Under the pieces are notes generated by a model, which saw only the letters and a list, made by a program, of their open reading frames with translations, ran no database searches and was not told where the DNA came from. The position numbers and the translations under genes are program-made. A stretch of DNA of 64,000 nucleotides from Aminicella lysinilytica (GTDB taxonomy: Bacteria > Bacillota > Clostridia > Peptostreptococcales > Anaerovoracaceae), in the NCBI RefSeq assembly GCF_004362975.1, contig NZ_SNXO01000007.1, positions 1 through 64,000 on the forward strand, given 5' to 3'. Below are positions 32,135 to 40,752 of the stretch, one piece after another; the first letter of the stretch is position 1, and each line of letters begins with the position of its first letter.

Positions 32135-33058
32135 TCATTCTCCCCTCATGACTGTCAGAACATTTTCCATATCCTCGGCAGTATCTATTGTCATAATTCT
32201 GATGCTGCCGTCAGTCTTCCGCACAAAACCCGACAGGGCTTTCCCCGGGCCGATTTCCAGTGCGTTGTCTATGCCGGCCGCGGCCATGTTCCTTATAGTG
32301 TCCTCAAAGTACACACTGTTTGAAACCTGCCTGACAAGCATATCGACCACGGTCTCGCATTCATTAAGGGGCCTGCCGACGCAGTTGAAATATACAGGGA
32401 AATCCATCTTGCCTAAGGTCTCGCGAGCGAATCTCTCTTTGAGTTTCTCACCGGCCGGTTCCATAAACGATGTATGGAAGGGACCGCTGACCTTCAGAGG
32501 AAGACACCTCCGGGCGCCTTTTGATGTGGCCAATTCCCCTGTCATATCCACAGCCGGCCCTTCCCCGGCAATGACGATCTGCCCGGGGCAGTTGAAATTA
32601 GCTATCTCCACGCGACCCTTTGCGGTTGCTATCCTGCAGCAGTCTGCGACAGTATCACGGTCCAGGCCCAGAATGGCTGTCATCTTACAGTCAACACCAC
32701 GGGCTGCCTCTGCCATAGCCTCGGCGCGGAAGGTGACCAGTTCTATGGCCTGCTTTTCTGTAAATACTCCGGAAGCGCAAAGGGCAGAATATTCGCCCAA
32801 GCTCAGACCTGCGGCGGCGTCAGGTCTCATGCCTGCGTCCTCCAGAAGTCTGTAGACTCCAAGAGCAAAAGCCGTCATTATAGGCTGAGTGTTCACGGTA
32901 TCCGCAAGTTCCTCTGCCGGTCCTTCGAAGGCTATGCGCCTCTGTGACTGCGGCAGCATGTCGAACACCTCACGGAATCCCTCATATTTTTCATAAAAAT
33001 CTCTGCCCATGCCCGGCCGCTGACTTCCCTGGCCGGCGAACAAAATTGTTGTTTTCAT
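32135..33058 (-). CDS. fabD: Malonyl-CoA:ACP transacylase
   Basis: Loads malonate from CoA onto ACP. 307 residues with oxyanion-hole GQGSQRPGMG near the N-terminus, the nucleophile Ser in GLSLGEYSAL, Arg in the FRAEAM segment and the catalytic His in SGPFHTSFM. GAGGTG precedes the ATG. It lies between the fabK paralogue (3-bp gap) and fabG. Confidence 0.95.
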   Translation of the reverse strand: MKTTILFAGQGSQRPGMGRDFYEKYEGFREVFDMLPQSQRRIAFEGPAEELADTVNTQPIMTAFALGVYRLLEDAGMRPDAAAGLSLGEYSALCASGVFTEKQAIELVTFRAEAMAEAARGVDCKMTAILGLDRDTVADCCRIATAKGRVEIANFNCPGQIVIAGEGPAVDMTGELATSKGARRCLPLKVSGPFHTSFMEPAGEKLKERFARETLGKMDFPVYFNCVGRPLNECETVVDMLVRQVSNSVYFEDTIRNMAAAGIDNALEIGPGKALSGFVRKTDGSIRIMTIDTAEDMENVLTVMRGE

Positions 33059-33061
33059 ATT

Positions 33062-34078
33062 TCACCTCAGTTCTTTCATTAATTTCTTAACTGTAGTCAT
33101 AGGTCCGACTTTTCCTACATTGCTTCCGCAAAAGAAAAGGCCTTCCTCGTAATTACCATAATAAGCGTTTATCAGTGCCCGGTTGATGCAGTAGGGCGTC
33201 GTGTCATGGCGACAAGTCCTTATGCAGCCTATGCACTTGTCAGCACCTGCCCTTTGGCCCGATGCCACTCTGTCCATGAGCGGCGTCTTAAGGGCACGGC
33301 CCGGCATACCTACAGGACTGATGATGATTTCCGCATCCTCTCCTGCGGCACCTATGATTATGTCCTTGAAGCCCTGGGTCGCGTCGCACTCTTCAGTAGC
33401 GATGAACCTGGTAGCCATCTGGACGCCGGCAGCGCCAAGATTCATGAGCCTTTCTATATCCACCTTATGGAAGACTCCGCCGGCTACGAATGTCGGTATA
33501 TCTGGTGCCACTTCCAGGACATCTTTCAGAATATCCTCCAGAGGATCAGCCGTTCCGTCCATCATCTGTTCCTCTTTGAAGCCCAGATGACCGCCTGCTT
33601 CAGAACCTTCTATGACAATGAAATCAGGCCTGCGGTCGTGATTGCGAGCCCAGCTTTTGCACATGAGCCTGGCAGCTTTACCGCTGGAAACGATGGGCGC
33701 AATGAGAACGTCTGCTCCCACTACGTGGGCCGGGAGTTCCAATGGCAGACCCGCTCCGGATATGACTGCGTCTATGCCGTGACTTACGGCCACCTCCACC
33801 ATGTCCCAGGCGTTAGTCGTAGCCACCATTACGTTGATGGCAATGAGGCCGCGGCCACCGGAGATCTCACGGGCCTTTTCAATTTCCCTGATAAGGGCAC
33901 GCCTATCGGCTTCCTGGGTATCAGTGTAGAAGTCATCTTCCCTAAAGCCGATGTTGGCAGTGGAAATAACGCCCATACCTCCCTCGGCGGCTACGGCTCC
34001 TGCCAGACCGCCCATGGATATGCCTATGCCCATGCCTCCCTGAATTACAGGTACTGACATGCTATCTAATGTTTTCAT
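33062..34078 (-). CDS. FabK-like/nitronate monooxygenase-family flavoprotein with Cys cluster
   Basis: 338-residue FMN TIM-barrel protein of the FabK/NMO family: VIQGGMGIGISMGGLAG, INVMVAT, SGAGLP, IEGSEAGGHLG, VAGGVF and GVQMATRF. Unlike the neighbouring canonical FabK it has a C-terminal cysteine cluster (DKCIGCIRTCRHDTTPYC and a later FFCGS), suggesting an Fe-S or metal site. It overlaps fabK by 17 bp, so the two are co-translated. It might be a second enoyl reductase, a partner or an unrelated reductase using the same operon. Function unresolved. Confidence 0.75.
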   Translation of the reverse strand: MKTLDSMSVPVIQGGMGIGISMGGLAGAVAAEGGMGVISTANIGFREDDFYTDTQEADRRALIREIEKAREISGGRGLIAINVMVATTNAWDMVEVAVSHGIDAVISGAGLPLELPAHVVGADVLIAPIVSSGKAARLMCKSWARNHDRRPDFIVIEGSEAGGHLGFKEEQMMDGTADPLEDILKDVLEVAPDIPTFVAGGVFHKVDIERLMNLGAAGVQMATRFIATEECDATQGFKDIIIGAAGEDAEIIISPVGMPGRALKTPLMDRVASGQRAGADKCIGCIRTCRHDTTPYCINRALINAYYGNYEEGLFFCGSNVGKVGPMTTVKKLMKELR

Positions 34079-34973
34079 ATTCTCCTACCATTTTCTCCAG
34101 TATTTCACGGACGGGACGGATGTCCTTCACCATTGCCGACACCTGACCGGCCATAAGCGAGCCCGTCTTCACATCACCGTCGACGACGGCCCTGCGGAGG
34201 GAACCCAGAGTAAACCTCTCAAGCTCCATTTTGTCCGCGCCCTTTCTTTCCATGCTTACGTATTCTCTGGCCATAGGGTTTTTCAGGATCCTGACCGGCG
34301 TGCCGGCGATCCTGCCCGTTACGATGGTGTCGTTGTCTCTGGCCTTAAGGATGGCCTCCTTGTAGTTTTCGTGAATGGGGCATTCTGCGCTTGCCAGAAG
34401 GCAGGTGCCGATCTGGACTCCGTTGGCTCCGAGATCAAAGGCGGCAGCCATCTGCCTCCCGGAGCATATGCCTCCTGCGGCAATTACGGGTATGTTCACT
34501 GCGTCGCAGACCTGGGGCACGATGACCATAGTGGTCAGCTCGCCGATATGTCCGCCGCTTTCGCAGCCTTCGGCAATGACGCCGTCGGCGCCGGACGCCG
34601 CAAGACGCCTGGCAAGAGCTACCGATGAGACCACCGGGAAAACCCTGACGCCGGCTTCTTTCCACTTTGTCATATACTTGCCAGGATTGCCTGCCCCGGT
34701 AGTAACCAAAGGCACGCGTTCCTCGGCGACGATATCCGCCATTATATCCGCATCGGGATTCATGAGCATTATGTTGACGCCGAAGGGCCTGTCAGTGAGT
34801 TCCTTGCAGCGCCTGATGTGTTCTCTCAGGTCGGCGGCTCTCATGCCTCCTGCCCCTATAATGCCCATGGCTCCGGCCTTGGATACTGCCGCGGCGAATT
34901 CACCTGTTGCTATATTTGCCATACCCCCTTGGAAAATCGGGTATTCTATATGGAACATTTCATTTATCTTCAT
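34062..34973 (-). CDS. fabK: Enoyl-ACP reductase II (FMN-dependent)
   Basis: Final reduction step of each elongation cycle. 303 residues with the FabK pattern: YPIFQGGMANIATGEFAAAV, GAGGM, FGVNIML, TTGAGNP, EGCESGGHIG and AAGGICSGRQM followed by GVQIGTCLLAS. No FabI or FabL occurs in the window, so this is the presumed sole classical enoyl reductase. This implies intrinsic triclosan tolerance, as established for FabK enzymes. The start follows the fabH stop by eight bases with GAGGT upstream. Confidence 0.93.
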   Translation of the reverse strand: MKINEMFHIEYPIFQGGMANIATGEFAAAVSKAGAMGIIGAGGMRAADLREHIRRCKELTDRPFGVNIMLMNPDADIMADIVAEERVPLVTTGAGNPGKYMTKWKEAGVRVFPVVSSVALARRLAASGADGVIAEGCESGGHIGELTTMVIVPQVCDAVNIPVIAAGGICSGRQMAAAFDLGANGVQIGTCLLASAECPIHENYKEAILKARDNDTIVTGRIAGTPVRILKNPMAREYVSMERKGADKMELERFTLGSLRRAVVDGDVKTGSLMAGQVSAMVKDIRPVREILEKMVGEYENIR

Positions 34974-34981
34974 GTGTTACC

Positions 34982-35911
34982 TCAAATTTTTATCATCATT
35001 GATCCGTAGGTCAGGCCCGCTCCGAAGCCTGTGCAGATCACAGTCATTCCGTCCTTCAGCATGTGGTTTTCATACATTTCACACAGAGCGATCGGTATGC
35101 TGGCGGCCGACGTATTTCCGTAGCTGTAAAGGTTTTTGAAAAATTTCTTTCTGTCTATGCCGGTCTTGCCTGCGGCGCTGTCGATTATCCGCTCGTTGGC
35201 CTGGTGGCAGATGTAATAATCTATGTCTCCTGCCGTGGTTCCCGTGAGGCCCAGCATGCGGTCAGTGCACTCTACGATCTTGCTCACTGCGAATCGGTAG
35301 ACTTCCTGGCCTTTCATTCTGATGGCCGGGTCGAATCTGTCGCAGTGGAGCACATCCTCGTCAGGATCGCAGCCAGCTATGGATTCAAAGGCTCCATCCT
35401 CTTCTCTGGAAACTACCACAGCTCCTGCACCGTCTCCGAAGAGGACGCAGGTACCGCGATCGCGCATATCCATAAGAGGAGATATTTTTTCGCTTCCTAT
35501 TATGAGAGCATACTCTGCCCGGCCTGCGGCCAGCATGGCATCGGCCAAAGCGCAGCCATAAATAAACCCTGTGCAGGCGCCGTTGAGATCCATGGCCATA
35601 AGGTCTTCTCGGAGGCCAAGTCTTCCGGCCACCTGGCAGGCTACTGAAGGCGTGGCCTCGTCAGGCGTAAATGTGCAGACCAGCAGCAGGCCTATACGTT
35701 CCCTGGGCACATTAGCCCGGGCCAGGGCGCTTTCGGCTGCTACGCAGGCCATGTCTGCGTTGGTCAGATCCCGCGCAAAATATCTGCTGTGTATGCCTGT
35801 CTTCTCTCTTATCCATTTGTCGCTTGTGTCTACGATGTCGGCCAGATCGTCGTTTGTGACTGTGCACTCACCGTGAGATCTGCCGAAACCTTTAATTCTA
35901 ATTCCTGCCAT
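34982..35911 (-). CDS. fabH: Beta-ketoacyl-ACP synthase III
   Basis: Initiates fatty acid synthesis by condensing acyl-CoA with malonyl-ACP. 309 residues. The nucleophile Cys lies in NGACTGFIYG, His in CHQANERI and Asn in YGNTSAAS; the loop GIHSRYFA is the family N-terminal signature. It overlaps accA by 14 bases. Primer specificity (acetyl against branched-chain acyl) cannot be told from the sequence alone, but the Ile-linked por operon in the window makes branched primers worth considering. Confidence 0.95.
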   Translation of the reverse strand: MAGIRIKGFGRSHGECTVTNDDLADIVDTSDKWIREKTGIHSRYFARDLTNADMACVAAESALARANVPRERIGLLLVCTFTPDEATPSVACQVAGRLGLREDLMAMDLNGACTGFIYGCALADAMLAAGRAEYALIIGSEKISPLMDMRDRGTCVLFGDGAGAVVVSREEDGAFESIAGCDPDEDVLHCDRFDPAIRMKGQEVYRFAVSKIVECTDRMLGLTGTTAGDIDYYICHQANERIIDSAAGKTGIDRKKFFKNLYSYGNTSAASIPIALCEMYENHMLKDGMTVICTGFGAGLTYGSMMIKI

Positions 35912-36713
35912 TTATCTTCCCTACATTCCTTAATTTCTTATATCTGTTCTTGGCCAGTTCCCTGCCGGATTCCTCCATGAGAGGCCGGAGTGCTCCGAGC
36001 ACGGCCCGGTCTACTGCGTCGAAAATGTATTCTTCTGCGGCGTGGGCTCCTGCCGTAGTTTCCGGTATGACCACATCGCAGATCCCCAGTTCCTTAAGGT
36101 CCTCCGCCGTGAGCTTCATGACCTGAGCCGCTTCCTTCCACCGGCCGGCATCCTTCCACAGAATACTGGCGAACCCTTCCGGCGACAAAATCGAGAATAT
36201 GCTGTTTTCAAGCATTATCGATTTATCAGCCACGGCCAGGGCCAGAGCTCCGCCGCTGCCTCCCTCGCCGATGAATACAGCGATTGTCGGCACCTTCAGC
36301 CTTGACATTACTTCTATGGATCTAGCGATGGCTTCTCCCTGACCTCGCTCTTCTGCTTCCATACCGGGATATGCTCCCGGTGTGTCAACAAAGGTGATTA
36401 CGGGCCTCCCGAATTTCTCGGCCTGTTCCATGAGACGTCGGCTCTTTCTGTAACCCTCGGGATTTGGCATCCCGAAACGATACTCTATGTTCTCCTCCAG
36501 TGATCTCCCCTTCTGATGTCCGATCACTGTTACGGGACAGCCGTGAAAGGAAGCGATACCGCCGATGATGCTCTTATCATCGCCGTAGCATCTGTCTCCA
36601 GACAACTTGAGAAAATCGTCGAAGATGTTGCTGATGTAGTCTCTGGTTGTTGGTCGCTGTGGATTCCTTGCCAGCTGAACTCTCTCGGCGGCCGTTATCC
36701 TGTTAATTTTCAT
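35898..36713 (-). CDS. accA: Acetyl-CoA carboxylase carboxyltransferase alpha
   Basis: Half of the carboxyltransferase that moves CO2 from biotin to acetyl-CoA. 271 residues with [63 protein letters not shown] and [12 protein letters not shown]. It is shorter than E. coli AccA (319) at the N-terminus, like other clostridial members. The start overlaps accD (ATGA), consistent with stoichiometric expression of the two subunits. Confidence 0.95.
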   Translation of the reverse strand: MKINRITAAERVQLARNPQRPTTRDYISNIFDDFLKLSGDRCYGDDKSIIGGIASFHGCPVTVIGHQKGRSLEENIEYRFGMPNPEGYRKSRRLMEQAEKFGRPVITFVDTPGAYPGMEAEERGQGEAIARSIEVMSRLKVPTIAVFIGEGGSGGALALAVADKSIMLENSIFSILSPEGFASILWKDAGRWKEAAQVMKLTAEDLKELGICDVVIPETTAGAHAAEEYIFDAVDRAVLGALRPLMEESGRELAKNRYKKLRNVGKINGRN

Positions 36714-37477
36714 TTTCGCTGTCCCTTCTCGTGAAGTCTGAGTATGGTCGCCAGGCTGTCACGCATATCCTTTCTTTCTACTATCATATCCACGAAACCG
36801 TGTTCCTCCTGGAATTCAGCCCGCTGAAAGCCATCCGGCAGTTCTTGGTTGATAGTCTGCTCGATGACTCTAGGTCCGGCGAATCCTATAAGGGCTCCCG
36901 GTTCAGCTATGATAATGTCGCCCAAACTGGCGAAACTTGCAGTTACTCCTCCCGTAGTCGGGTCTGTAAGAACAGAAATGTATAGGAGCCCTGCCTCGTC
37001 GTGGAGAGCTATTGCAGCCGAGGTTTTGGCCATTTGGAAAAGGGCCAGTATCCCCTCCTGCATTCTGGCCCCGCCTGACGCCGCAAAGATTATGAGCGGC
37101 AGGCGCTTCTTGGTTGCATACTCGCAGGCCCGGGTGATCTTCTCACCCACCGCCATGCCCATGCTTGCCATCATGAAACTTTTGTCCATAACGCAGATGA
37201 CTGTCTTGATGCCGCCGATCCTTCCCGTGCCCGTGACCACAGCCTCCCTCAGGTGGGTTTTGTGCCTGGTGCCCTCCAGCTTTTCCTTGTATCCAGGAAA
37301 TCCCAGCGGGTCGCCGCCGACCAGAGTCCTGGAGAATTCCCGGAATGTGCCCCTGTCCACGGTTTCCGCCAGCCTGGCTTTGGCAGAGCCTTCGGCCCTG
37401 ACTTCTGCCGCCATGCCTCCTCTGAGGATCGCCTTCATCTTCTGTATTATCTTTTTATTTTCTATCAGTGGATTCAT
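36710..37477 (-). CDS. accD: Acetyl-CoA carboxylase carboxyltransferase beta, lacking the zinc ribbon
   Basis: 255 residues from ATG 37477 (GGAGG five bases upstream). The crotonase-fold core is complete: [74 protein letters not shown]. The usual N-terminal four-cysteine zinc ribbon (two CxxC pairs) is absent: residues 1-45 contain no cysteine, only MNPLIENKK-type helix. Typical AccD is about 290 residues, so the ribbon has been lost cleanly. It overlaps accC by 23 bases. Confidence 0.92.
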   Translation of the reverse strand: MNPLIENKKIIQKMKAILRGGMAAEVRAEGSAKARLAETVDRGTFREFSRTLVGGDPLGFPGYKEKLEGTRHKTHLREAVVTGTGRIGGIKTVICVMDKSFMMASMGMAVGEKITRACEYATKKRLPLIIFAASGGARMQEGILALFQMAKTSAAIALHDEAGLLYISVLTDPTTGGVTASFASLGDIIIAEPGALIGFAGPRVIEQTINQELPDGFQRAEFQEEHGFVDMIVERKDMRDSLATILRLHEKGQRK

Positions 37478-38852
37478 TTCTGCCTCCTGCCGCCTCGTAA
37501 ATGTCCAGGATCTCCTGAAGGTGTTTCTCCATGTAGCCCGTGTTGTAGGTGCCACGCAGGAAATCTCTGCTGTACATAATCAGGTCCTGAATGGGCAAAG
37601 TAGTGCTGACGCCTTCAATAGCAGTTTCTTCCAAAGCCCTCCGCATGCGTCTGACTGCTTCCAGCCTGGTGCCGCCGGTGGTGATGACCTTGGCGATCAT
37701 GGAGTCATAGTAGGGGCTGATCTCGCATCCGTTGTATACGGCGCTGTCTACTCTCACGCCATTTCCTGCCGGAAAGTGCAGGAAGTCTATCCTGCCGGGG
37801 CATGGCGCAAAGTTTCTGTATACGTCTTCGGCTGCAATCCTGCATTCCAAAGCGTGACCGCTGATCCTGACATCCTCCTGTTTAAGGGACAAAGGCAGGC
37901 CTGAAGCGATCCGCAGTTGTTCGTTCACTATATTTACTCCCGTTACCATTTCTGTTACCGGATGTTCTACCTGGAGTCTGGTGTTCATTTCTATGAAATA
38001 GTAATTATCCTCATCATCCATGATGAATTCAATGGTCCCGGCGTTTTCATAGCCTGCGGCTTCCGCTGCCCTGACGGCGGCGGCGCCCATTTTCTTTCTG
38101 ATCTGGTCGCTGAAGCCGAAAGCCGGTGCCTCTTCTATCATCTTCTGATTTCTTCTCTGGATGGAACAATTGCGCTCTCCCAGATGGATGACGTTGCCTT
38201 GGCTGTCAGCCAAGATCTGGAATTCGATGTGCCTCGGATCCTCTACAAGTTTCTCCACATAGAGTTCTCCGTTGCCGAAGCAGCTTTCCGCCTCGGCTGA
38301 CGCTTCGGAATATGCTCTGATGACTCCTTCTCTATCATCAGCTCGCCTCATGCCGCGGCCACCGCCGCCGGCAGATGCCTTGACGAGCACCGGATAACCG
38401 ATCTGCTCTGCCACATCAACGGCCTCTTCGGCGGTTGTCACAGGGCCGTCAGACCCTGGCACCACAGGAACGCCTGCCCTTTTCATCATGTCTCTGGCGG
38501 CGGATTTGTTTCCCATCATGTCGATGACGTCTGCCGCCGGACCGATGAATTTCAGGTCGTTATCCTCGCATGCTCTGGCGAAGTCGCTGTTCTCCGATAA
38601 AAAACCGAATCCAGGATGGATCGCGTCGCAGCCTGTGTTGACAGCGGCCGAAATGATGTTATCAATGTTCAGGTAGCTGTCCGCCGGCCGAGGCCCGCCA
38701 ATGCACACGGCTTCGCCCGCCATCAAGGTGTGTAGGGCGTCTTCTTCGCCTTTGGAGTATACTGCTACTGTTTCCAAAGACGCGTCCATGCATTCTCTGA
38801 TGATGCGCACGGCGATCTCGCCTCTGTTGGCCACCAGTACTTTTCTTAACAT
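37455..38852 (-). CDS. accC: Biotin carboxylase
   Basis: ATP-grasp enzyme that carboxylates biotin on AccB. 465 residues with [36 protein letters not shown] (ATP loop), the [17 protein letters not shown] catalytic segment and a biotin carboxylase C-terminal domain. A short Gly/Asn/Ser tail ([12 protein letters not shown]) extends past the usual end and overlaps the accD ribosome binding region. The start overlaps accB by seven bases. Confidence 0.96.
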   Translation of the reverse strand: MLRKVLVANRGEIAVRIIRECMDASLETVAVYSKGEEDALHTLMAGEAVCIGGPRPADSYLNIDNIISAAVNTGCDAIHPGFGFLSENSDFARACEDNDLKFIGPAADVIDMMGNKSAARDMMKRAGVPVVPGSDGPVTTAEEAVDVAEQIGYPVLVKASAGGGGRGMRRADDREGVIRAYSEASAEAESCFGNGELYVEKLVEDPRHIEFQILADSQGNVIHLGERNCSIQRRNQKMIEEAPAFGFSDQIRKKMGAAAVRAAEAAGYENAGTIEFIMDDEDNYYFIEMNTRLQVEHPVTEMVTGVNIVNEQLRIASGLPLSLKQEDVRISGHALECRIAAEDVYRNFAPCPGRIDFLHFPAGNGVRVDSAVYNGCEISPYYDSMIAKVITTGGTRLEAVRRMRRALEETAIEGVSTTLPIQDLIMYSRDFLRGTYNTGYMEKHLQEILDIYEAAGGRNESTDRK

Positions 38853-39331
38853 GGCCGTACCTCGAAAAGCACCTGGTCGTACTGAACCATCTCGCCATCG
38901 TCTGCCATGACTTTCTCAACTACTCCATCAACTGGTGATTTCAATTCGTTCATCATCTTCATGGCTTCCACCAGGCAAAGGGTCTGGCCCTTCTTCACCT
39001 GCTGCCCTTCTGTGGCAAAGGCTTCCTGGTCCGGAGCCGGGCTCATGTAGAAGATGCCGACTATGGGAGATTTCACCGGCGCCAGATCCGGATCTGTTAT
39101 GGGAGCTGGCGCGCCAGCCGGGCGCGCTGTGTTACCGGCTGCAATCGCCGGTACATTGGCCAAACTTGCCGTAGTTGCTGGCCCTGCCAGACCTGCCAGG
39201 CTTCCTTTTGCGCAGGGCTGTTCTTTCTCAAAGCGCACTCTGCCGCCGTCATCTTCTATTTCCATTACCGCCAGCTCCGACTTCTCGAATCGGGCCATCA
39301 ATTCATAAATTTCCTGCTTTTCCATTTCCAC
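38846..39331 (-). CDS. accB: Biotin carboxyl carrier protein
   Basis: 161 residues. The biotinyl domain is C-terminal (about 85-160) with the biotin lysine in EAMKMMNELKSP and the upstream SPIVGIFYMSPAPDQEAF. An Ala/Gly/Pro-rich linker (about 45-80) gives mobility. N-terminal residues 5-35 form the helix that binds AccC in this family. A modest AAGG site precedes the start. Second gene of the fab operon. Confidence 0.94.
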   Translation of the reverse strand: MEMEKQEIYELMARFEKSELAVMEIEDDGGRVRFEKEQPCAKGSLAGLAGPATTASLANVPAIAAGNTARPAGAPAPITDPDLAPVKSPIVGIFYMSPAPDQEAFATEGQQVKKGQTLCLVEAMKMMNELKSPVDGVVEKVMADDGEMVQYDQVLFEVRPC

Positions 39332-39411
39332 GCCTTATACTTCTCTATAACTAATGCCTGTATATTATGCCTGCTTGTTCCGCGGCTGTAACTGCCCGAA
39401 ATCCGTGCCGG

Positions 39412-39645
39412 TTACTGAGCCTTGTACTTCTCTACGCAGCTGACGATGTCTCCGACTGTCTCCATGTTGCCAAGCTCCTCATCGGGGATCTTGATACTGT
39501 ATTCTTCCTCGAGAGCCATTACCAGTTCCACGGCATCCAGGGAATCAATTCCCAGATCATCAGCTATAGTTGCCTCCGGCTTGATCTTATCTCCATCACA
39601 GCTCAGAGTACTTATCATCAATTCCTTAACCTTATCAAATGTCAT
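39412..39645 (-). CDS. acpP: Acyl carrier protein
   Basis: 77-residue carrier of growing acyl chains. The phosphopantetheine serine is in GIDSLDAVELVMALEEEY. I take the ATG at 39645 (MTFDKVKEL), because GGAGG lies eight bases before it. An ATG five codons upstream (39660) places that ribosome binding site inside the gene. First gene of the 12-gene operon, 80 bp before accB. Acidic and helical as expected. Confidence 0.95.
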   Translation of the reverse strand: MTFDKVKELMISTLSCDGDKIKPEATIADDLGIDSLDAVELVMALEEEYSIKIPDEELGNMETVGDIVSCVEKYKAQ

Positions 39646-39682
39646 TTCATTATCCTCCATTACTTCGTCGATAGTTTAATTA

Positions 39683-39747
39683 TTTTAGTTAAAATTATTT
39701 AACTAAAAAACTTTAACCATAGTACACCTTCGGCCGTGGATTGTCAA
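39683..39747 (-). promoter_or_regulatory. Promoter and palindromic operator of the fatty acid operon
   Basis: Minus-strand -35 TTGACA (39742-39747), 17-bp spacer, -10 TACTAT (39719-39724). Just downstream of the start site is a perfect 26-bp palindrome, TTTTAGTTAAA-ATTA-TTTAACTAAAA (39683-39708), a classic MarR-type operator position. The likely binder is the MarR protein at 28405-28866. Confidence 0.8.
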
Positions 39748-39820
39748 TAGGTTAATTTTTGTATTTCAAGTAAAAAAAATCAGGCGGGGAACTCCTCGCC
39801 TGATCAAATGCCTATGACTG

Positions 39821-40684
39821 CTATCCGATATTTATCTGCAGCTTGGTCACATATTCATTTTCATTTCCGGTATCATGATTATCGATGACATACAGCTCTA
39901 TGGCGTGATCGCCGGGCTTCAGGCCACGGGTCTTCATCTCACCGATGAGTTTCTGCCAGGCATCCGGTATGGCAGAATAACTTCCGCGAACTGTGGAAAC
40001 CAGATAGGAACCGCCGGGAAGAATTGCATCGTGCTTCTCGCCGGCTCCTACTATATAGAAAGCCGAATCGAAATGGCCGTAATGGTCACCGAGAAGTTCT
40101 GACGTCGGAATAGTCGCGCCAATATCACCGTTGCCGATTATATAAAGCCTGTCATCATAATCCGACTGAAGCTTTTTAATCATTAGATCCAGATCCGCGT
40201 CTTTATATACATCCTCGCTGATTCGCAGAATGTAGCGGTCCGGCAAAGTTTTGATCTCGGCATCGGAAACCGCGCCATTGCCAAAGCCGGCATCCACGAC
40301 ATCGCCAGCGACGACATCTGCCAGGTCGGATTTTGTCGCACCAGCGTTGGCCTCGATCTCGGCGATGCGCTCTTCCATGTGCCCTTTCAGTGTCTGGAGG
40401 TCTGCGATCTTCTCATCAATAGAAACGATACCGCGGCGAAAAAGCGCCATAGTCTTCGCCAGGTCGAAATCAGCCAGATGTTCGCCGATCTCTTTGACAG
40501 AAAAACCGATTAGACGCAGCTCCCGGAGCACGTTCAGAGTACGGATCTCATTGATTGAATAGAGCCGGTAACCGTTATCGCCACGCTTGGGCTTAAGGAT
40601 TCCGATCTTCTCGTAATATCTCAGAGAATCCGTGCCGATATTATACAGTTTGGAAATTTCTCCTATCTTATAAAACTCTTTCAT
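39821..40684 (-). CDS. MerR-family regulator with effector-binding domain
   Basis: 287 residues. The N-terminal winged HTH (KIGEISKLYNIGTDSLRYYE ... GYRLY, 5-70) is MerR-type. A dimerisation coiled coil spans about 80-115. The C-terminal part (about 145-287) resembles the GyrI-like/BmrR effector domain that binds drugs. It is divergent from a MATE exporter whose promoter has the 19-bp spacer typical of MerR activation, so drug-induced control of that exporter is likely. AGGAGGT lies before the ATG. Confidence 0.88.
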   Translation of the reverse strand: MKEFYKIGEISKLYNIGTDSLRYYEKIGILKPKRGDNGYRLYSINEIRTLNVLRELRLIGFSVKEIGEHLADFDLAKTMALFRRGIVSIDEKIADLQTLKGHMEERIAEIEANAGATKSDLADVVAGDVVDAGFGNGAVSDAEIKTLPDRYILRISEDVYKDADLDLMIKKLQSDYDDRLYIIGNGDIGATIPTSELLGDHYGHFDSAFYIVGAGEKHDAILPGGSYLVSTVRGSYSAIPDAWQKLIGEMKTRGLKPGDHAIELYVIDNHDTGNENEYVTKLQINIG

Positions 40685-40692
40685 AAAAACCT

Positions 40693-40725
40693 CCTTGACA
40701 TTAGTATTATACCAAGGTTTATCAT
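40693..40725 (+). promoter_or_regulatory. MerR-type promoter of the MATE exporter
   Basis: -35 TTGACA (40695-40700) and -10 TATCAT (40720-40725) with a 19-bp spacer, the over-long spacing that MerR regulators untwist. CCTTG (40693-40697) and CAAGG (40713-40717) form an inverted repeat inside the spacer. The opposite strand carries TATAAT for the regulator gene, so the site could serve both. Confidence 0.75.
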
Positions 40726-40752
40726 ATAAATAAAGAGAAAGGAAGCAAGAAA

